Position numbers and translations under genes: made by a program
Shown here: in pieces, positions 54,548 to 62,319 of the stretch
Numbering within the stretch: the stretch's first letter is position 1
Layout: each line of letters opens with the position of its first letter
Assembly (NCBI GenBank): GCA_026004935.1
Contig: BPKC01000001.1
Location: forward strand, 2,119,381-2,183,380
Direction: 5' to 3'
From: Rhodothalassiaceae bacterium
Lineage (GTDB): Bacteria > Pseudomonadota > Alphaproteobacteria > Sphingomonadales > Rhodothalassiaceae
DNA length: 64,000 bases
The notes under the pieces: model-generated
Told to the model about the DNA's origin: nothing
The model's input: the letters and a program-made list of their open reading frames with translations, nothing else
Databases searched by the model: none

Positions 54548-54632
54548 TGCTCTTGATTAAGCGTCCGCGTCAATAGCATCAATAGCAAACGTTGCATACG
54601 TTGATAGCATAGCCGAAACTGCTCAATTCGTG

Positions 54633-54708
54633 TGGTGAGCCCGGCAGGGATCGAACCTGCGACCTACTGATTAAAAGTCAGTCGCTCTACCAACTGAGCT
54701 ACGGGCTC
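54633..54708 (-). tRNA. tRNA-Lys(TTT)
   Basis: Complete cloverleaf on the minus strand: acceptor GAGCCCG pairs fully with CGGGCTC, D-arm AGCTCAGTTGGTAGAGC, anticodon TTT in GACTTTTAATC, T-arm GCAGGTTCGATCCCTGC and encoded CCA. It decodes AAA/AAG. This is the structurally intact member of the duplicated pair bordering the island. Confidence 0.97.
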
Positions 54709-54814
54709 GGCATGTCGTGCGCACGGGCGATGGACCCGGAGGCGGGAGACCGCGTCCGCCGCGGTCGCCGCGGCCGCACGCGCGGCGGCGCACCTTATGT
54801 CCGCGGCCCCGCGC

Positions 54815-55345
54815 GGTCAAGCCGGCGGGTGGCGCGGGAAGGAATGGACCCGCCGGTCAAGCCACCGGTGACGAGGAGAGGGAGCTGGCGGGTGATGCTT
54901 TCCTTTCCTCGTCATTCGCCGCGAAAGCGGCGAATCCAGCCGCTGCCGCGGACGATCCCGGCGCTTGTGGCCGTCCCCGCTTCCCGCTGGACCCGCCGGT
55001 CGAGCCGGCGGGTGACGATTGGGGATGCGCAACGGCGGGTGACCCCCTCCACCACGTCGTTCGCCGGCCTGACCGGCGAACCCAGCCAACGGAGACGCCA
55101 GCCCCAGCGCTGGTGATTGGCATCGCTTCCGGCTGGACCCGCCGGTCGAGCCGGCGGGTGACGATTGGGGATGCGCAACGGCGGGTGACCCCCTCCACCA
55201 CGTCGTTCGCCGACTTGATCGGCGAACCCAGCGAACGGAGACGCCAGCCCCAGCGCTGGTGATGGGCATCGCTTCCGGCTGGACCCGCCGGTCGAGCCGG
55301 CGGGTGACGGGAAAAGGAGATGGACCCGCCGATCAGATCGGCGCA
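54815..55345. repeat. Hairpin repeat array next to tRNA-Lys
   Basis: About half a kilobase of non-coding DNA with at least seven hairpins: CCCGCCGG-type with TCGAG or TCAAG loops (near 54990, 55140 and 55285), TTCGCCGG- and TTCGCCGA-types (near 55062 and 55205) and ATTCGCCGC/GCGGCGAAT (near 54915). A segment of about 140-150 bp containing ATTGGGGATGCGCAACGG occurs twice. ORFs across it are repeat translations. From about 55350 to the XRE gene stop at 55570 I see nothing. Confidence 0.82.
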
Positions 55346-55569
55346 CGAGGCGGGAGGGGAGCCTCACCCCCGCCGCAGCCAGTCCAGCCGGCGGGTCCGG
55401 CGCGCCAGCCGCCGGCAGCGGCCGCAAGCGGCATTGTAGTGAATGGTGATGGCGGCCATGTCCGTCTCCCCCGCTCGTCACCCGCCCTTCCCCGAAGGAG
55501 CCTTGCATGCACCTGCGCGCGCGCACAAGGGCCCGCCGCCCGCGCCCCGCCGCAACCGGCGGCGCGGCG

Positions 55570-56151
55570 CTATTCCACGAGGCGGATGACGGCCTCGAGC
55601 GGGGCGAGCCGCACGAGCCGCCGGTCCCGCCAGACCGGTGCGCGCGGGCCCGGGGCGGCGATCACCGCGCGGCCGTCCCCGTCCAGCGCCGCCAGCTTGC
55701 CGAAATAGCAGAACCCCTCCTCCTCTTCGGCGAAGACCTCGCGGCCCACGGCGCGGGGCCAGTCCGCGCGGGCGAGCGCGCGGCACAGCAGCACGTCGCC
55801 GGCACGGTAGGCCCCCAGGTTCTCCTCGACCTTCAGCGCGACGGCATCGCGGCTGAGCTCGCGCAGCGCCACCGTCTCCATGAGCCGCCCGCCGCGGTCG
55901 ACCCGTCCGTGCAGCGCCACCGTGCCCGTGATCGCGACATCGCCCGCCCCCGGCACCGCGAGCAGCTCGGCCGGGTCCACCTCCAGGGCCTCGGCGATCT
56001 TTTCCAGCCAGTCGATGGTGAGCTTGCGCGCGCCCGTCTCCAGCCGGCCGATGGTCTGGGGCGTCGTGCCGCGGGGCCTGACCCGCTCGGCAACCTGCTG
56101 AAGGGTCAGCCCCTTGCGCTTGCGGACCTCGCGCAGTCTCGCGTGCAGCAT
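55570..56151 (-). CDS. XRE-family repressor with degenerate S24-like C-terminal domain
   Basis: 193 residues. The N-terminal Cro/CI-type HTH is LREVRKRKGLTLQQVAERVR followed by TTPQTIGRLETGARKLTIDW. The C-terminal half (ALKVEENLGAYRAGDVLLC) has the S24 fold pattern but lacks the Ser of the usual GDSM, so it is probably not self-cleaving. It is divergent from the DUF6456 gene across 180 bases holding candidate operators. By analogy with the Caulobacter RogA repressor, which controls gafYZ, it may repress gene transfer agent expression; that is inference from position and domains. Confidence 0.85.
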   Translation of the reverse strand: MLHARLREVRKRKGLTLQQVAERVRPRGTTPQTIGRLETGARKLTIDWLEKIAEALEVDPAELLAVPGAGDVAITGTVALHGRVDRGGRLMETVALRELSRDAVALKVEENLGAYRAGDVLLCRALARADWPRAVGREVFAEEEEGFCYFGKLAALDGDGRAVIAAPGPRAPVWRDRRLVRLAPLEAVIRLVE

Positions 56152-56299
56152 GTCGTCCTCCCGCCGTCGGCCGGCCCGCGATCGCCGGTGCGTCCACTCG
56201 CGGCCGCGCGCCTTCCGCCCCCGCGCCCCCGCAACCTGCGTTTATAACCATACAGTCACATGCGCAAGGGGGCTTTACCGATGAGGAACACGCTGGTAT

Positions 56300-56316
56300 A
56301 ACCAATCCGGCACAAT
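56300..56316 (+). promoter_or_regulatory. Candidate shared regulatory element (DUF6456/XRE intergenic copy)
   Basis: AACCAATCCGGCACAAT lies 16 bases before the DUF6456 ATG, in the divergent gap with the XRE repressor gene. It matches the elements at 58077-58093 and 22676-22692 at 12 of 16 positions (core ACCA, four bases, GGCACA). Just upstream a TGGT/ACCA dyad overlaps it. A binding site for the adjacent repressor is a reasonable guess. Confidence 0.45.
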
Positions 56317-56331
56317 GTTCGGGAGCAAGGA

Positions 56332-57135
56332 ATGCAAACGGTTCTTTCCTCCTATGCCGAGGAGGTGCTGCGCCGTCTCGTCGCCTGCGGCGGGGCGCCG
56401 GTGGACGCCGACGGGCGGGTGATGCTGGCGGGCAGGGCGGTGCCGGCGCGCGTCGTGGCGGCGCTCACCAGGGCGGACTTTCTGCGGCTGGAAGGCGGGC
56501 GGGCGCGGCCGACGGCGGCCGGCGTCTTCCATCTCAGGCGGCGCGCGGCAGCCGCCTTTTCGCGGCCGGACGGGCGGCAGCCGGGTGCGGGCGAGCCGCT
56601 CTCGCCCTTCCGCCACCAGCATCTGCTGCCGCGCCGCCCGTCCGGCGCCGGACGCCGGCCCGTCCCCCTCCTCAGCAGCGCCGAATCGCCGCTCCAGCGT
56701 CTCGCCCGCCTGAAGGACCGGCGCGGGCGGCCGTGGTTTCCGCCGGCGCTGATCGCCGCGGGCGAACGCCTGCGCACCGATTTCGAGCTCGCCGGTCTGC
56801 GCCCGCGCACGACCATCCGCTACGAACCCATCGGGCCCGACCGCGCGCGCGGGCGCTGGCGCGAGATGACGCCGGGCGAGCGCATGCTGGACGCCCGCCA
56901 GCGCTTCCACGAGGCGCTCGATGCCGTCGGCCCCGGCCTGCGCGACGTGCTGATCGCGGTCTGCTGCCATCTCGAGGGGCTGGAGGAGATCGAGCGCCGG
57001 CTCGACTGGCCCCAGCGCGCGGGCAAGCTGGTGCTGCGCATCGCGCTCGAGCGGCTTGCCGCCCACTACGACCGCCGCACCCCGTCCGCGCCGCCCGCAT
57101 CCGCCGAAGCCGGGCCCGCCCGCCTGCGGGGGTGA
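56332..57135 (+). CDS. DUF6456 domain protein, GafA/GafZ-like gene transfer agent activator candidate
   Basis: 267 residues, ATG at 56332 after AAGGA. The N-terminal third (MQTVLSSYAEEVLRRLVACG, LTRADFLRLEGGRARPTAAG) looks like a winged helix. Residues about 115-250 form the DUF6456 domain: SPLQRLARLKDRRGRPWFPP, AAGERLRTDFELAGLRPRTT, DVLIAVCCHLEGLEEIERRL and RAGKLVLRIALERLAAHYD. DUF6456 is the C-terminal domain of GafA, the activator of the Rhodobacter GTA, which is split as GafY/GafZ in Caulobacter. Position next to a repressor and about 1.2 kb from packaging genes supports this role. Confidence 0.8.
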   Translation: MQTVLSSYAEEVLRRLVACGGAPVDADGRVMLAGRAVPARVVAALTRADFLRLEGGRARPTAAGVFHLRRRAAAAFSRPDGRQPGAGEPLSPFRHQHLLPRRPSGAGRRPVPLLSSAESPLQRLARLKDRRGRPWFPPALIAAGERLRTDFELAGLRPRTTIRYEPIGPDRARGRWREMTPGERMLDARQRFHEALDAVGPGLRDVLIAVCCHLEGLEEIERRLDWPQRAGKLVLRIALERLAAHYDRRTPSAPPASAEAGPARLRG

Positions 57136-57221
57136 CCGCGCTGCGGCCGGCAGTGCACGGGCCGGCGGTGGTAGTGCACGGGCCGGCGGCGGCAGTGATC
57201 CGGCCCGCCGTCACCCTCTCT

Positions 57222-57965
57222 TCGTCACCCGCCGGCTTGACCGGCGGGTCCAATCCCTCACCTCGTCATCCGCCGACTTGATCGGCAGGTCCTTCCCCCT
57301 TTTCTCGTCATCCGCCGACTTGATCGGCAGGGCCTTCCCCCCTTTTCTCGTCATCCGCCGACTTGATCGGCGGATCCAGCCGCCAGCGGGGCCGATCTCC
57401 TGAGCCGGGTGCCGTCACCGCCCGATGGGTTCGCCGGTCAAGCCGGCGAACGACGCGAATGGGGGGAGCGTCATCCGCTGTCCGCCATTCCCATCGTCAC
57501 CCGCCGGCACCGGGGACGTTACCCCGCTGTGCGCACCCCCCCAATCGTCACCCGCCGACTTGATCGGCGGGTCCAGCCGGCGGCGGACACGACGACGAGT
57601 GCCGGGGCTGCCGTCACCGCCCGATGGGTTCGCCGGTCAAGCCGGCGAACGACGCGAATGGGGGGAGCGTCATCCGCTGTCCGCCATTCCCATCGTCACC
57701 CGCCGGCACCGGGGACGTTACCCCGCTGTGCGCACCCCCCCAATCGTCACCCGCCGACTTGATCGGCGGGTCCAGCCGGCGGCGGACACGACGACGAGTG
57801 CCGGGGCTGCCGTCACCGCCCGATGGGTTCGCCGGTCAAGCCGGCGAACGACGATTCAGGGATCGGTCGTCGGTCATCAGTCATCAGCACACCTGCACGA
57901 CGCCCGTCACCCGCCGGCCCCATCTTCTCGTCACCCGCCGGCTTGACCGGCGGGTCCAGTCGCCA
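57222..57965. repeat. Hairpin repeat array with two copies of a 199-bp unit
   Basis: Non-coding stretch between the DUF6456 gene and the terminase promoter. Hairpins CCCGCCGG-, ATCCGCCGA-, CCGCCGA- and TTCGCCGG-type alternate. A 199-bp unit (from about 57425) repeats almost perfectly at 57624. Heptamers (CGGTCGT, CGGTCAT, CAGTCAT) are at about 57858. From 57970 to 58076 I see nothing recognisable. Confidence 0.85.
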
Positions 57966-58076
57966 GCGGGGCGACCTCGACCATCGGGAGTTCCCGCACC
58001 TCCCGGTCGGGTTCAGCGGGCGGCGGGGCCGGCCGCGCGGGCAGGTCATGCGACGACCGGCGGACAGGCCGGACAT

Positions 58077-58093
58077 AACCAAATTGGCACATT
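58077..58093 (+). promoter_or_regulatory. Candidate shared regulatory element upstream of the terminase promoter
   Basis: AACCAAATTGGCACATT includes the perfect dyad CCAA-A-TTGG and lies immediately upstream of the -35 box. It is nearly identical to the element in front of the S24-like regulator (22676-22692; differs at two positions) and similar to that at 56300. An activator bound just upstream of -35 would fit. Confidence 0.5.
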
Positions 58094-58097
58094 GGGC

Positions 58098-58126
58098 TTG
58101 ACAAGCGTGACGGTTTCGGTTATATC
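58098..58126 (+). promoter_or_regulatory. Sigma-70 promoter of the packaging genes
   Basis: A consensus -35 TTGACA (58098-58103) and -10 TATATC (58121-58126) with 17-bp spacing. It is followed by a leader of about 180 bases before the small terminase ATG. The leader has no evident ORF or structure that I can support. Confidence 0.7.
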
Positions 58127-58305
58127 AGCCGCCAGAATCGCCGAAGTGTCGGCAGGGGGCGGCAACGCCCGTGGGACCCGCCGCTTCGCCGGATGACCTG
58201 GCGGCCGCCGCGCCGGCCGGTCCGCAGGCCGCCCGCGCGCATCCCGCCCCGCCGTCCGCGCTTCGCCCGTCGCCCTCCGCCGCCTGACCGTTCCGCCGAG
58301 CCCGC

Positions 58306-58785
58306 ATGAGCCAGTCCCGCTGGACCCCGCCGCAGCGCGCGCGCTTCCTCGCCGTCCTGCGCGAGACCGCCAATGTCAGCGCCGCGGCCCGCGCCGTCGG
58401 CATGTCGCGCTCCGGCGCCTATCAGCTGCGCCAGCAGGACGAGGCCTTCCGCGCCGCCTGGGACGACGCGCTGGAGGAGGCGCTCGACCTGCTCGAGGCC
58501 GAACTCTGGCGCCGGGCGCTCAAGGGCGTGGCGCGGCCCGTGTTCTACGGCGGCAAGCGCTGCGGCGTGATCCGCTCCTATTCCGACCAGCTCGGCATGT
58601 TCCTGCTCAAGGCCCATCGGCCGGAGCGCTACGGCCAGCTCGCGAAAAGCCGCGAGGAGGACGAGGAGGATCCCGACTCGCGCCGCTACCTCCTCGATCT
58701 GCTCGAGACCATCCGCACCCGCATCGCGCTGGCGGAAGAGGAGGCCGCGCGCGGGCGCGGCCGCGACGGAGACGAAGACGGGTGA
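58306..58785 (+). CDS. Terminase small subunit-like protein (TerS)
   Basis: 159 residues with an N-terminal HTH (NVSAAARAVGMSRSGAYQLR) preceded by TPPQRARFLAVLRE. A central block LEAELWRRALKGVARPVFYG with IRSYSDQLGMFLLKAHRPER follows, and a charged tail. This layout is typical of small terminase/DNA-recognition proteins at the front of GTA-like and HK97-type clusters. The stop overlaps the GTG start of the large terminase (GTGA), so the two are coupled. Confidence 0.87.
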   Translation: MSQSRWTPPQRARFLAVLRETANVSAAARAVGMSRSGAYQLRQQDEAFRAAWDDALEEALDLLEAELWRRALKGVARPVFYGGKRCGVIRSYSDQLGMFLLKAHRPERYGQLAKSREEDEEDPDSRRYLLDLLETIRTRIALAEEEAARGRGRDGDEDG

Positions 58786-60137
58786 AAGACCGGCCCGCCG
58801 CCCGTCCCGATGCGGCGCGGCTGTCGCTCGCCGCCCGCTGCGCCCTGCTGCCGCCGGCCGCGCTCGCGCGCTGGGTGGCGGAACTGACGCCCGAACAGGC
58901 GCGGGCGCTCGCCCATGACTGGCGCTTCTGGGCCCGCCCGGAGCAGCTGCCGCCGGAAGGCGACTGGTTCTGCTGGCTGGTGGTCGCCGGGCGCGGCTTC
59001 GGCAAGTCGCGCGCGGGCGCGGAGTGGGTGCGCAGCCTGGTCGAGGGCGCGACCCCGCTCACCGCGCCGACGCGGGTCGCGCGCATCGCGCTGGTCGCCG
59101 ACACCTTCGCGGATGCCCGCGACGTGATGGTGGAAGGCGAATCCGGACTTCTCGCCATCAGCCCGCGCGACCGGCGGCCGCTGTTCGAGCCCTCGCGCCG
59201 CCGCCTCGTCTGGCCCAGCGGCGCGCGCGCCTTCCTGTATTCGGCGGCCGACCCGGAGCAGCTGCGCGGACCCCAGCATCACGCGGCCTGGGCGGACGAG
59301 ATCGCGAAATGGCACGAGGGCGAGCGCGCCTGGTCCAACCTGCTGCTGGGGCTGAGGCTGGGACGCCGGCCGCGCGTGGTCGCCACCACGACGCCGCGGC
59401 CCGTCGCCTGGATCCGGGCGCTGGCCGAGGAGCCGACGACCGTCGTCACCTGCGGCAGCACCTGGGCCAACCGCGCGCATCTGCCGCCCGCCTTCATCCG
59501 CGAGGTCGAGCGGCTGTATGCCGGCACCCGCCTCGGCCGCCAGGAGCTCGAGGGCGAATTCATCGACGCCCATCAGGGCGCGCTCTGGCGCCCCGAGATG
59601 ATCGAGCCCTGGCGCGTGCGCGCGGCGCCGGTGCCGCTTGCGCGCATCGTGGTGGCCGTCGATCCGCCTGCCGGCCAGGGGGCGAAGGCGGACGCCTGCG
59701 GCATCATCGCCGCCGGCCGCGCCCCCGACGGGCATCTCTACGTCCTCGAGGACGCTAGCGTCGCCGGGCTCAGCCCCCTCGGCTGGGCGGGCCGCGCGCT
59801 CAACGTCTGCGCCCGCCACGGGGCCGACCGGATCGTCGCCGAGGCGAACCAGGGCGGCGCGATGGTGGAAGCGGTGCTGCGCCAGGTCGACCCGAACGCG
59901 CCCCTCAAGCTGGTGCGCGCGAGCCGCGGCAAGCTGATCCGCGCGGAACCCGTCGCGGCGCTCTACGAGCGCGGGCTCGTCCACCATGTGGGCCGGCTGC
60001 CGGAGCTGGAGGACGAGCTCTGCCGCTATACGGGAGACGCGCGCGAAAAAAGCCCCGACCGCCTCGATGCCCTGGTATGGGCGCTGACCGAGCTGGCGCT
60101 CACCGGGGTTGCGAGCCCGTCGCTGCGGCGGATCTGA
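58782..60137 (+). CDS. Terminase large subunit, GTA-like DNA-packaging ATPase/nuclease
   Basis: 451 residues, GTG start at 58782. The packaging ATPase has Walker A VAGRGFGKSRAGAEWVR (69-85) and Walker B region HAAWADEIAKWHEGERAWSN. The C-terminal RNase H-like nuclease begins IVVAVDPPAGQGAKADACGI and ends KSPDRLDALVWALTELAL. The WLVVAGRGFGK form is characteristic of GTA g2 and related phages. All key residues are present, so it may be active. The portal gene that normally follows directly is displaced 2.2 kb by repeats and an opposite-strand gene. Confidence 0.93.
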   Translation: MKDRPAARPDAARLSLAARCALLPPAALARWVAELTPEQARALAHDWRFWARPEQLPPEGDWFCWLVVAGRGFGKSRAGAEWVRSLVEGATPLTAPTRVARIALVADTFADARDVMVEGESGLLAISPRDRRPLFEPSRRRLVWPSGARAFLYSAADPEQLRGPQHHAAWADEIAKWHEGERAWSNLLLGLRLGRRPRVVATTTPRPVAWIRALAEEPTTVVTCGSTWANRAHLPPAFIREVERLYAGTRLGRQELEGEFIDAHQGALWRPEMIEPWRVRAAPVPLARIVVAVDPPAGQGAKADACGIIAAGRAPDGHLYVLEDASVAGLSPLGWAGRALNVCARHGADRIVAEANQGGAMVEAVLRQVDPNAPLKLVRASRGKLIRAEPVAALYERGLVHHVGRLPELEDELCRYTGDAREKSPDRLDALVWALTELALTGVASPSLRRI

Positions 60138-60174
60138 CGGCCCTGCACGGGCGGGCGGCTGACGGGAAGAGAAG

Positions 60175-61610
60175 CCGGCGGGTCCAGCCTCCTCCCCGCG
60201 TCACCCGCCGGCTTGACCGGCGGGTCCAGCGGGAAGCCGGGCAGCCTCGAGAGCCGGTATCGTCCCCGGCAACGGCTGGATTCGCCGCTTTCGCGGCGAA
60301 TGACGAGAAAGGAGAGCGTCACCCGCGGCCATACTTTTTTTCTTCGTCACCCGCCGGCTTGACCGGCGGGTCCAGCCCCCTCCCCGCGTCACCCGCCGGC
60401 TTGACCGGCGGGTCCAGCGGGAAGCCGAGCAGCCTAGAGAGCCGGGATCGCCCCTAGCAACGGCTGGATTCGCCGCTTTCGCGGCGAATGACGAGAAAGG
60501 AGAGCGTCACCCGCGGCCATACTTTTTTTCTTCGTCACCCGCCGGCTTGACCGGCGGGTCCAGCCCCCTCCCCGCGTCACCCGCCGGCTTGACCGGCGGG
60601 TCCAGCGGGAAGCGGCGCAACCGCCAGCGCCGGGGATGCCGCCACCGCCCGCTGGGTTCGCCGGTCAAGCCGGCGAACGACGGTTCAGTGATCAGCGATC
60701 AGTCATCAGTCATCAACACACCGGCACCGGGCGCATTACCCGACTGTGCGCACCCGCCCGCGTCACCCGCCGGCTTGACCGGCGGGTCCAGCCCCCTTCC
60801 CTCGTCACCCGCCGGCTTGACCGGCGGGTCCAGCGGGAAGCGGCGCAACCGCCAGCGCCGGGGATGCCGCCACCGCCCGCTGGGTTCGCCGGTCAAGCCG
60901 GCGAACGACGGTTCAGTGATCAGCGATCAGTCATCAGTCATCAACACACCGGCACCGGGCGCATTACCCGACTGTGCGCACCCGCCCGCGTCACCCGCCG
61001 GCTTGACCGGCGGGTCCAGCCCCCTCCCCGCGTCACCCGCCGGCTTGACCGGCGGGTCCAGCGGGAAGCGGCGCAACCGCCAGCGCCGGGGATGCCGCCA
61101 CCGCCCGCTGGGTTCGCCGGTCAAGCCGGCGAACGACGGTTCAGTGATCAGCGATCAGTCATCAGTCATCAACACACCGGCACCGGGCGCATTACCCGAC
61201 TGTGCGCACCCGCCCGCGTCACCCGCCGGCTTGACCGGCGGGTCCAGCCCCCTCCCCGCGTCACCCGCCGGCTTGACCGGCGGGTCCAGCGGGAAGCCGA
61301 GCAGCCTCGAGAGCCGGTATCGTCCCCGGCAACGGCTGGATTCGCCGCTTTCGCGGCGAATGACGAGAAAGGAGAGCGTCACCCGCGGCCATACTTTTTT
61401 TCTTCGTCATCCGCCGGCTTGACCGGCGGGTCCAGCCCCCTTCCCTCGTCACCCGCCGGCTTGACCGGCGGGTCCAGCGGGAAGCGGCGCAACCGCCAGC
61501 GCCGGGGATGCCGCCACCGCCCGCTGGGTTCGCCGGTCAAGCCGGCGAACGACGCCAAAGGACAGCGTCACCCGCCGCCGCATGGGTTCGCCGCATCTGC
61601 CGGCGAACGA
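60175..61610. repeat. Hairpin repeat array with three copies of a 228-bp unit
   Basis: About 1.4 kb of non-coding DNA inside the packaging cluster. A 228-bp unit (starting near 60573, 60801 and 61029) holds hairpins CCCGCCGG twice and TTCGCCGG once, a heptamer run (CAGTCAT) and CACCGGCACCGGGCGCATTA. The copies are nearly identical. Flanking segments with ATTCGCCGC/GCGGCGAAT and CCATACTTTTTTTCTTCGTC repeat as well. The long plus-strand frames here translate the repeat and are not genes. Confidence 0.88.
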
Positions 61611-61654
61611 CGCGATGGGAAGGTCGTCGCCATCATGTCTTCCGCGTCTGCGGC

Positions 61655-61740
61655 TGACGACCGACCACCGAAGACCGAAGACCGAAGACTGAAGACTGAA
61701 GACCGAAGACTGAAGACCGAAGACCGACGACCGAAGCCCC
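61655..61740. repeat. Heptanucleotide tandem repeat, GACCGAA form
   Basis: About eleven consecutive 7-mers, alternating GACCGAA and GACTGAA, end the array just before the small secreted-protein gene. On the other strand they read CGGTCTT and CAGTCTT, the same heptamer family as after maeB. Confidence 0.75.
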
Positions 61741-61741
61741 C

Positions 61742-62206
61742 TCACCGCGGCCGGCGGCGGCTGGTGGCGGTGCTGCCCATGCTCTGGCTGCTGCCGGCCT
61801 CGAGGCGGGCGTTGAACAGGCGGATCTGCTCGTTCATCGCCCGCTGGAGCGCGACGCGGTCGTTGTGGACGGCGTTGACGTCCTCCTCCCAGCGCGCGCG
61901 CTGGTCCTCGTTCATCCACTGGAAGACCTTGGTCGCGCGCCTGTCCTTGCAGGCGAGCCACGCGTCGACCTCGTCCGAAAAACGCCTGACCGCCTCGACC
62001 GCGGCCAGCATCTCGTCGCGGCTGGCGGTGCGGCCGTCGGGCAGCGCGGGCTTGTCGGCGGGCGGATCGCCGCAGTCGAGCGGCACGTCCGGGACCCTGG
62101 CCGCCGCCTGCGCCAGCGCGGCGGACGGGGCGAACGGGCCGGCGCCGGCCCCGCACACCGCAAGCAGGCCGGCGGCCGCAAGCGCACGCAGGCAGGACTG
62201 GATCAC
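61742..62206 (-). CDS. Hypothetical secreted protein inserted in the packaging cluster
   Basis: 154 residues with a signal peptide (LRALAAAGLLAVCGAGAG to about residue 34, ending SAALAQA). The mature part, with Cys in LDCGDPPADKPALPDG and AWLACKDRR, and EMLAAVEAVRRFSDEVD and WMNEDQRARWEEDVNAVHND helices, resembles a conserved alphaproteobacterial periplasmic family without known function. It is on the opposite strand to the terminase and portal, so it does not belong to the packaging operon. Its stop adjoins the heptamer repeat. Confidence 0.72.
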   Translation of the reverse strand: MIQSCLRALAAAGLLAVCGAGAGPFAPSAALAQAAARVPDVPLDCGDPPADKPALPDGRTASRDEMLAAVEAVRRFSDEVDAWLACKDRRATKVFQWMNEDQRARWEEDVNAVHNDRVALQRAMNEQIRLFNARLEAGSSQSMGSTATSRRRPR

Positions 62207-62319
62207 CGCATCACCTCCTGATCAACCACCGGGCCGGTCGGCCGCGCGCACCCTAGCCGGGCTGAAGCGGCGCTGCCAAGACCCGATCCGGCCCTGACGC
62301 CACGCGGAAAGCCATCCTC

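Larger units (their letters stand above)
52789..54632. mobile_element. Small AT-rich genomic island between duplicated tRNA-Lys genes
   Basis: A 1.84-kb insert bounded by two direct copies of the tRNA-Lys gene, with a base composition much richer in AT than the GC-rich chromosome and foreign codon use. It contains only two same-strand genes (52987-53463 and 53801-54547) and no recombinase. The layout is that of an element integrated at a tRNA gene (direct-repeat att sites), using an integrase supplied elsewhere or lost. The 134 bases before the first gene include a possible -35 TTGACT at 52916; the 337 bases between the genes hold nothing convincing. Confidence 0.75.

Noticed and set aside
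58077-58110. Sigma-54 promoter at TTGGCAC-type elements (58084, 22683)
   Set aside because: The GG to GC distance is eight bases rather than the required ten, while a consensus sigma-70 promoter with 17-bp spacing is present at 58098-58126.
60175-61610. CRISPR-like appearance of regularly spaced palindromic repeats
   Set aside because: Copies occur in both orientations with variable spacing, the larger units repeat together with their spacers, and there are no cas genes or unique spacers.
60547-62297. Long ORFs over the repeat arrays with recurring TRRLDRRVQ, PAGLTGGSS and SPVKPAND segments (also at 14.9-15.5, 20.5-21.1, 26.0-27.5, 54.7-55.5 and 57.2-58.2 kb)
   Set aside because: They translate the hairpin repeats in every frame and on both strands; no start sites, no family outside repeat artefacts, and GC-rich repeats simply lack stop codons.
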